NCBI GenBank assembly: GCA_029204225.1
Contig: CM055094.1
Span: 26,238,541-26,302,540, forward strand
DNA length: 64,000 nt
From: Diphasiastrum complanatum
Taxonomy: Eukaryota > Streptophyta > Lycopodiopsida > Lycopodiales > Lycopodiaceae
Direction of reading: 5' to 3'
The position numbers and the translations under genes are program-made. Positions within the stretch are counted from its first letter, which is position 1. Each line of letters starts with the position of its first letter. Positions 57,620-64,000 of the stretch are shown here, in pieces. The notes beneath the pieces were generated by a model. That model was not told the DNA's origin, did not search any database, and saw only the letters and a list, made by a program, of their open reading frames with translations.

Positions 57620-58080
57620 TATGATCAGGAATGAATTGTTGTCAGAAATAACATTCTTTCTCCCTGATCTTTAGCTTTTAAGAAATATATTCTGGAGATC
57701 AGAACCGCTCTTTTTGAGATTAGGCATGAGATGTTGTCAGAAGCAGTCTATATCTTTCAAGAAATATATTCCAGAGGTCAGAACCGCTATTTTTAAAATG
57801 AATCATGAGATGTTTTCGGAAATAGCGTTCCTTTCTTCGTGATCTATATCAATTCAAAACGATCTTGCACAGATAAGAACCTCTGTCTTGGAGATTGAAC
57901 ATGAGTTGTCAGAAATAGCGTTTTTTTCTACGTAGTTCACATCTCTAAAAGAAAATATTTCAGAGGTAAGAAAACTCTACCTTTGAGATCAGGCATGAGA
58001 TGTTGTCAGAGATAACGTTTCTATCCTCCTAGTCTACGTTTTTTAAGAACTATATTCCAGTGGTTAGAACCTGTATCTTT
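57620..58080. repeat. Second, older tandem array, about 95-bp period, 5 copies
   Basis: TGTTGTCAGAAATA-like phrases at 57638, 57733, 57812, 57905 and 58002, each followed by a pyrimidine-rich stretch, AAGAAATATATTCCAGAGG or similar, then CAGAACC. The third unit starts early because the second lost about 16 bp. The array ends 18 bp before the ARM start codon. Confidence 0.85.
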
Positions 58081-58097
58081 GAGAGGACAATACATAG

Positions 58098-59897
58098 ATG
58101 GCGATGCATAATACTCCAGCGTTGAGACAGTCACGAGTTTCCACAGGCTGGGGGGGATTAGCCTTTCCTTGGAGATCCAAAAAACAACCGCAGGTTTGCA
58201 GGCCAGTCTCAGGTTGGACTGATGATGTAGCGGGGGAAGGCAGGTGTTCCGATCTAGAAACCCGGGAAAGTTTGGGAGATGGTCAGCGTGGATACGCTGC
58301 AATTGATTCATCTTACCAGCTGGAAACATCGTCCGAGAACAAGATGGAGACCCCTCACATTGTTACTCTAAAAGAGGAAGGAAAGCCTGAATATGATAGA
58401 AAGATAGCAGAAGATAACGAGGTGCCAAGATTGTCTGAGAGTTCAATTGATAGTGGAAGAAAGGAAAGAAAGCCTGAATATGACAGAAAGATAGTAAAAG
58501 GTAACGAGGTGCCAAGATTGTCCGAGAGTTTAATTGATACTAAGGAAAGAAAGCTTGAATTTGACAGAAATATAGCAAATGATGCAAGGTTGAAGTCAAG
58601 TATCCGACACGCTAGCTCTGAAAACAGCATATGGGAAAATGATAAATGGAATGATAAGAGGGATAGAGCATACAAGGGTTTAAATGTAACCGGATCCTCG
58701 ACATCCTCCTCATCGTCCTCAATATATGAGAGTGGAAACTCTAGCACAGATTCAGCACTCGTGGAAGATTTTTTGAACGTCTTTAATGATAAATTGCAGT
58801 TTGGTCAGAAGTTGGATGCATCATCTGACAAGGTGATGGGAGAGATCAATCCGCAGGGTCGTGAAGAGTCTGCTGGTCTTTTGAACGAATTGGTTGAAAA
58901 GATGAGGAGCACTCAACTTGAAACCCAAGGTGATGCAGTTCTTCAGCTGCGCTCGCTCACCCGGAGCTCTTCGGAGAACAGAGAGATTCTTTGCCATCCT
59001 GATCTTCTAGCCGCTCTTGTACCTTTACTTGAGTCTGCAACTTCAAGCGTTCAGATTAACAGCGTTGTTGCCATACTGAACTTGTCACTTGAAAAAGGTA
59101 ACAAACTAAAGATTACAAGAGCAGGAATTGTACTACCTCTCATCAATGTTTTGAAGAAAGGCCATCCAGAGTCGCAAGAACACGCCGCAGCGGTTATTTT
59201 CAGTCTAGCTATGAATGATGATAACAAGATGGCACTTGGCGTATTAGGGGCAATAACCCCTCTAATGAACATCATGAAATCCAGCAGGAGCAGCTTGAGG
59301 GGACGAAACGATGCTGCCATGGCTCTATCCTACCTTGCTATGGCTCCCATGAATCGGTCAAAGATGGTCAAGGCGGGGTTGGTTCCTGTTCTGCTCGGCG
59401 TTGCAAAAGAAGAAAATGGTGAATTGTCTATTCAAGCAATGCGTACTTTGAGCTGCCTAGCTTCCAGCCAGGAAGGTCGCAGCACACTTTTGGAGCTTAA
59501 GGGAATTTCTGTTCTGCTCTCTATGATCGAGCAGTCAAAGAAAAGAGATTTATCTGAGCAAGAGAAGTTGAAAGAGCATGCTATGGCCACATTATTGTCT
59601 CTTTCTCTCAAAAACATGAGGTTCAAGCCGCTAGCATTAGAAGCTCGGGCATTGGACATCTTGGCACCAGAGAAAGAGAGGGGAACGCCCCGGGCACAAG
59701 AGAAATGTTTGGCTCTGTTGAAGATATTGACAGAACCCCGTGCTCGTAGCGATCATTCATCTGGGCCATTGTTTGGTTCTACACAATTTCCTCGATCCTA
59801 TGTGCCAAGGGAAACTACAGTCAACCGGGCCTATGTTCCCAGAAACTCGGAGAGGACCGATCCACAAACAGAGAAAGCACAGACTTCTTATTTTTGA
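58098..59897 (+). CDS. ARM-repeat protein, PUB38-41-like, no U-box
   Basis: 599 codons in a single exon, with an in-frame TAG directly before ATG 58098, so the start is firm. The N-terminal half is polar: residues 96-180 hold three copies of a 27-29-residue unit (KPEYDRKI...EVPRLSES at 96 and 125, a diverged third at 152), followed by a Ser-rich run (SSTSSSSSSIYESGNSS, about 200-217). From about 258 to 545 are armadillo repeats: NELVEKMRSTQLETQGDAVL, NSVVAILNLSLEKGNK, HAAAVIFSLAMNDDNKMALG, GRNDAAMALSYLAMAPMNRS and ALLKIL. The ARM blocks resemble plant U-box proteins PUB38-41, but no U-box (CPI-L-DPV) is present, so E3 ligase activity is unlikely; a scaffold role is inference. It is the only complete host gene in the window. 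Confidence 0.85.
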   Translation: MAMHNTPALRQSRVSTGWGGLAFPWRSKKQPQVCRPVSGWTDDVAGEGRCSDLETRESLGDGQRGYAAIDSSYQLETSSENKMETPHIVTLKEEGKPEYDRKIAEDNEVPRLSESSIDSGRKERKPEYDRKIVKGNEVPRLSESLIDTKERKLEFDRNIANDARLKSSIRHASSENSIWENDKWNDKRDRAYKGLNVTGSSTSSSSSSIYESGNSSTDSALVEDFLNVFNDKLQFGQKLDASSDKVMGEINPQGREESAGLLNELVEKMRSTQLETQGDAVLQLRSLTRSSSENREILCHPDLLAALVPLLESATSSVQINSVVAILNLSLEKGNKLKITRAGIVLPLINVLKKGHPESQEHAAAVIFSLAMNDDNKMALGVLGAITPLMNIMKSSRSSLRGRNDAAMALSYLAMAPMNRSKMVKAGLVPVLLGVAKEENGELSIQAMRTLSCLASSQEGRSTLLELKGISVLLSMIEQSKKRDLSEQEKLKEHAMATLLSLSLKNMRFKPLALEARALDILAPEKERGTPRAQEKCLALLKILTEPRARSDHSSGPLFGSTQFPRSYVPRETTVNRAYVPRNSERTDPQTEKAQTSYF

Positions 59898-62348
59898 ATG
59901 GCAAGTTATATTTCTCAAGCTCATCTTTATTGCTGCAGTGCGTTTAGGGTCACAGTCCTTTCTGTTTTGTGTTGGCGTTAATCGCTTGCAACAATGTAAG
60001 GTCTGAAATATTTTCTTCATCAGGTTTTGTTTAGAGAGATGAGGGACATTGATTGCCTTATTCTCTTGCAGTCACTCATGTAAAAAACTGTAAGCATCCT
60101 TCTTCTTTACAGTCTAAATTTTTCACACTTCCGAACCACAAGCTGAACATGCAACAGCTTGCGCACAGCTTTTGATGGAGATAAATTATATGTGCATAAG
60201 GGTAACCGTTCTTTTACTGCTGTTTCCAAGATTGCAATACAATAAGACTCTAATTTGGGTTTGGGATCTTCAAGCATTGCCGACTCATGATTATATTCAC
60301 AATGTTTTTCATGCAAGGTCAAAATGATTGATTCGTTTGATTGCATATGTGATCTTAAATCATCAGTTTATGGGTTACTGCTCTGTCTCTCTGTATAGCT
60401 CAATACATACCAAAATATTTCAGATATCGGTCATATTTTGGTATCAAAGAGCTTCCCAAGCAGGGACAAGTGGAGCCCTATTGATTTGAGACTACATCTT
60501 CTTATCCACAGTGTGTCAACCTGCAATGGAATCTAAAGAATGTGAATTATCAACAATTTGGAGCTGAAAAACCTCAGAATTAGGTTTCTCTTTGAAAAAA
60601 AATTGCAGACTGAATGCTCCTTATTGCATTGACTTTTTTATTTTTTTGGTTACCTACCGAGGAACCTGACTTCAATTTGTTAACCGTATATCCAGAAGTT
60701 CTTAATCTCGCTAGGAAGTCCTAGTCTAACTTCATCTCCTTTATATGCTTTTGGACAGACTTTTCTACCCTGTGTAACACTTCTTTGTTTTGTAATCCCA
60801 AAAAAAACATTATTCAAACCTTTACAAATTGATTTGAATTGATTGGAATCTTTTTTTTTTGAATAATGACTCTTAAATGTCACGGGTTGCTAAAAATTTA
60901 ATATTTATGCACAGTCTAAAAATTCATTGCACAATGTCTATTGTGATTTCTAGTGGAAGTATTAAGTACTTGAATAATTTACTTGCTAGTCTGTAGTCGA
61001 AAAGCCTAAAACTTACTCTTATTTGCTTCAATGATTGGTGGTGATTTGTTCCTCACTAATTTTGACAGCTTTTGTAGACTGATTGTTACCTAAACACACT
61101 TTAAGATATGTGCTTCAAGACTTTCTAGTTGGGTACAAACTTACACCATTTGTTACTCTCATTTTTGGGGCTAAGGCCATAAATTCTGCTCAAACTTGCA
61201 TCATCCATTCAAGGTGGTTTAGCATCTGATAAATAGACTCTTCTTTCTAACTTGTGTGATATGTAGTCAAGCGTCAAACGACATATTCTGTATCTTCTAA
61301 CCTCAGAAACCTGTTCCGTGGTTATCGGGTTGGAACATACTGCACCAAAACGTCATTAAAAAATTAAGTGGATGCATGACTTAGTGCTATCATGACTGTT
61401 TCGATCTAAGCATTTATGCCATTGGACCGTGTGTTCTAGTCCTTTCCTTTTGACTCAATTTTGATTTCTACTCAGCATGTCGCCCTATCCTGCCCTCTTC
61501 GTAGTTTCCTCGTCATCAATCTCGCCTCAGCATATTGTTTGTGCACCTTTTTGTTACATCTATCTTAAAAGTCTGGTCTTCAATGATCCCTTTCTATTTT
61601 TTCTAATATCAGTCACAATGCATATGAAAACTCTTGTTTAATGTCTTCCAATGTTGCTCATCAAACTTATTCATCTTCACCTCAATATATGTAACTCTTG
61701 AGTATATCTCTTGATGTTCTTTCTTCATTATCTTGATTTTGTTCCTCTAATTTCGTCCATGATTCAAAGGCTCTTACAATAAAGCTTTCTTCAAAGTTCT
61801 CAACATTTTTTCTAAGATGATTTTTTGGGTTGTGTATTGCTTGGAGTTCTTATGGATCATTTTGTAGTATCATTATGTTGCTATTTAGTACCAAGTGTCT
61901 TTTATATGGCATTCTAGGTATATACGCTTAAATTCGAGTCTTTTTTGGCCAACATCATTGTATACTTTTATAGATTTGTTAGAACATTTTTGAGCCGTGC
62001 GCATTATACATCTCTCTTAGCACACAATAGAATTTGAATACAAAAAATAAAAAGAATAGAATTATGGGGAAAGAGGAATTTGCAAATAAACTCCTTCGCT
62101 ATACAAGCATATAAATATTGTTGTGGAAAAGCATATTACTCAATTGTGGACCATGTGTAATTCTTTACTAAGCATCAACCATCTCAAATTGTTTGAGGTA
62201 ATTCTAGTCAGAAATTCACACTAAATGTGTTCATTCTTGAATATCACACTTGCTACGAACATATCAGCGATATGACGACACAAGGTAAATAGCGAATATG
62301 ACCACAAGGCATATCTTGAGCTACACAAGCTCATGAAAGAATCCTTCA

Positions 62349-62349
<1 letters not shown>
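59898..62349. other. 3' flank of ARM gene and intergenic DNA
   Basis: The first few hundred bases are probably 3' UTR (an AATAAG near 60240 is a weak polyadenylation candidate). Beyond that I see no gene. The minus strand of 61580-61800 is purine-rich and may be a much decayed coding relic, but no motif survives. Confidence 0.4.
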
Positions 62350-62401
<52 letters not shown>

Positions 62402-62402
62402 C

Positions 62403-62457
<55 letters not shown>
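62350..62457. repeat. Compound (CA)n-(CT)n microsatellite
   Basis: About 20 CA units (62351-62391) followed, after a short break, by about 25 CT units (62406-62455). Open frames across it (THTHTH, SLSLSL, RERERE) are artefacts. Confidence 0.97.
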
Positions 62458-62458
<1 letters not shown>

Positions 62459-64000
62459 CTCTCTCTTTCTCTTTCTCATACATGTAAAAAGCTCATCAAC
62501 TTTAGGATCAAAGATTGGATATATGTTGTATTAACGTTTGTTCAAGGGGGTTATGGCACACTATATAATTGTATTATTTGTAGAAAAATTTACCATAAAA
62601 TGAGCTTAGTGCTTGTGCCACACTCTATGATTGTATTATTTGTAGGGAAATTTTCCTAAAATTGAGCAATTTGTGTGGCAACCCTAAATGGCAAGATTGG
62701 TGTGATTGTCTTGTGATGTGAAGAAATGATTGAACATAAAGCACAAGAGATCCTATTGATTATTGTCATCATTTAAAGAGTGATGTTTTTAACACAATTT
62801 CTCATAGAATGGACTATTGACATACTAATGATGTTGGAATCCTAGTATGTTCTTGAGAATGCCAATCTAGAGTCTTAACTCAATCTTAGACTCAAAATTG
62901 TTCATATCATGTCATCAAATCAAGTTAAGATGGTCCCTCTTGAATATTATTGAGAAAGTTTTTACAATTATGTTTTGGGCTATAAATGGTAAACATGCAT
63001 AAACACAAGCTACATAAAATCCCACAATAAGCTTGATTCAATGCATATCATGGTTCACTTTATTGGTCATATAATAAAACAAAGTCCAATACAAGTACTA
63101 AAACAATAGATTACTTATACACATTACAAGTCTAGCATATGCCATGTATATCATACATAGAGACATGCATTATAGGCAATATATTTGTTATTGATCAACT
63201 AAATTTGAAGATACATAAAACAATCCATAACTACAATATGGGTTGCCATTAATATGCTTAGTGACGAGGCTCTGATTAAGCCTTATGGATCTGATACCAC
63301 TGAGAGGTACATTGGCATGTAGTAGTTATTTTCTTTATCTTGTGCATGGAATTATTGATAGACTCACATTCCTATCTCTTATTTTGGTGCATATAGAAAC
63401 AATGGTGATATTTTGTCCAACTTTATCCAATCTCATAGATTTTGTCAAGATATGTGAGAAAAGACCCTAGAAAACAAGGGATAAGAATTTTGGTACCAAT
63501 ACATGTCATGCATGATTTTGTATTGATATCAATACTTCATAAAGCACCATAAAAAAAACTAAATGAAGGAAATATAGCCCTTCAATAATAGTAAAAGATT
63601 CAAATGTTGCAAACCCTTCAAAGTGATATCGTTGTTTACAATTTATGAAAAGCTTCAAAGGATTAACAATATGTGCCTGTATTCTAGGCAATGGAAAGGA
63701 CACAACAAAGAAGTACATACTTTTGAGATCTTATAAGCAAACGATGTGGCTAAAACGTGTGTATTGGAACATTGGAATATTTGATGTGTGTCGCCTCCAA
63801 ATGGGATGACTTCCTCCCACCGATCTATTTTGACCCGAACACGGCCCTGGCATCACAAAAAGTTGAAGACCAACTGTCAGTGGCCCGAGTGTACTATAGA
63901 GTGGCACTTCTCGGCGACCCCTGACAATCACGATTTCAAGCCTAGATTGAGCAGCATTGGCTCGACGGCGTCCATAAGTCCTTCCATCTCACCAAGGACA
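62458..64000. other. Intergenic; possible minus-strand LTR edge
   Basis: The minus strand of 63287-63299 reads TGGTATCAGATCC, close to the tRNA-Met primer-binding site, so an LTR could lie to its right (from about 63300). No second copy, gag or pol was found. The rest shows nothing recognisable. Confidence 0.3.

Noticed and set aside
61580-61800. Purine-rich minus-strand stretch, possible old gag relic
   Set aside because: Every frame is broken and no gag motif can be named; mentioned only as a weak impression.
62221-62659. Frames across the CA/CT repeat
   Set aside because: Low-complexity translation of a microsatellite; no domain.

Overview
This window looks like repeat-rich nuclear DNA from a vascular land plant. 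The genes are plant-type (an AP-1 adaptor mu subunit with introns, a GUP1-like MBOAT exon, an ARM-repeat protein of the PUB38-41 type). Most of the rest is Ty1/copia and Ty3/gypsy LTR retrotransposon sequence, much of it broken and nested, with a LINE fragment, SINE-like pieces and microsatellites. Scattered exons, a possibly very long intron and old LTR debris would suit a fern or gymnosperm better than a compact angiosperm genome. That placement is inference; nothing here fixes the species.

Layout. 1-5.3 kb: a LINE reverse-transcriptase scrap, then the first four exons of an AP-1 mu gene on the minus strand with intact splice sites; a SINE-like element lies in its intron 1. 5.4-5.9 kb: a decayed acidic and RG-rich reading frame running the other way. 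6-10.3 kb: no recognised gene, two diverged local duplications. 10.3-22.2 kb: a head-to-head copia chimera. Its left half (minus) has gag fused in frame to the end of RNase H; its right half (plus) is a pol frame with five stop codons. The right-hand LTR is split by a young chromovirus (LTRs 918 and 864 bp, TSD GCTAC) that has PR, RT, RNase H, IN and a chromodomain but no gag. 22.2-29.7 kb: a nest of a tRNA-Asp-primed LTR, a copia fragment with a solo LTR inside gag, and two related chromovirus families. 30.2-34.9 kb: a copia element without RT. 35.1-37.9 kb: dimeric tandem repeats and an isolated 5' LTR with leader. 37.9-38.4 kb: one MBOAT exon (minus). 39.4-45 kb: copia remnants. 45.7-47.8 kb: a gypsy fragment with two retropepsin-like domains in series, flanked by about 94-bp direct repeats. 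48.7-53.6 kb: a copia gag-PR-IN fragment meeting a minus-strand gypsy pol fragment inside both integrase genes, then a chromovirus 3' end. 55.7-59.9 kb: a G-box-rich region, two minisatellites, and the intact ARM-repeat gene. 59.9-64 kb: no gene recognised.

Only the ARM gene is complete within the window. The AP-1 mu gene is intact as far as it can be followed. The gypsy element at 15.6-21.8 kb is structurally complete at its ends but has no gag and carries one frameshift. I saw no CRISPR array, rRNA gene or convincing tRNA gene. The observations most worth checking are the gag-less chromovirus and its hairpin-repeat leader, the double retropepsin fragment, the gag-RNase H fusion, and the cluster of six CACGTG boxes upstream of the ARM gene.
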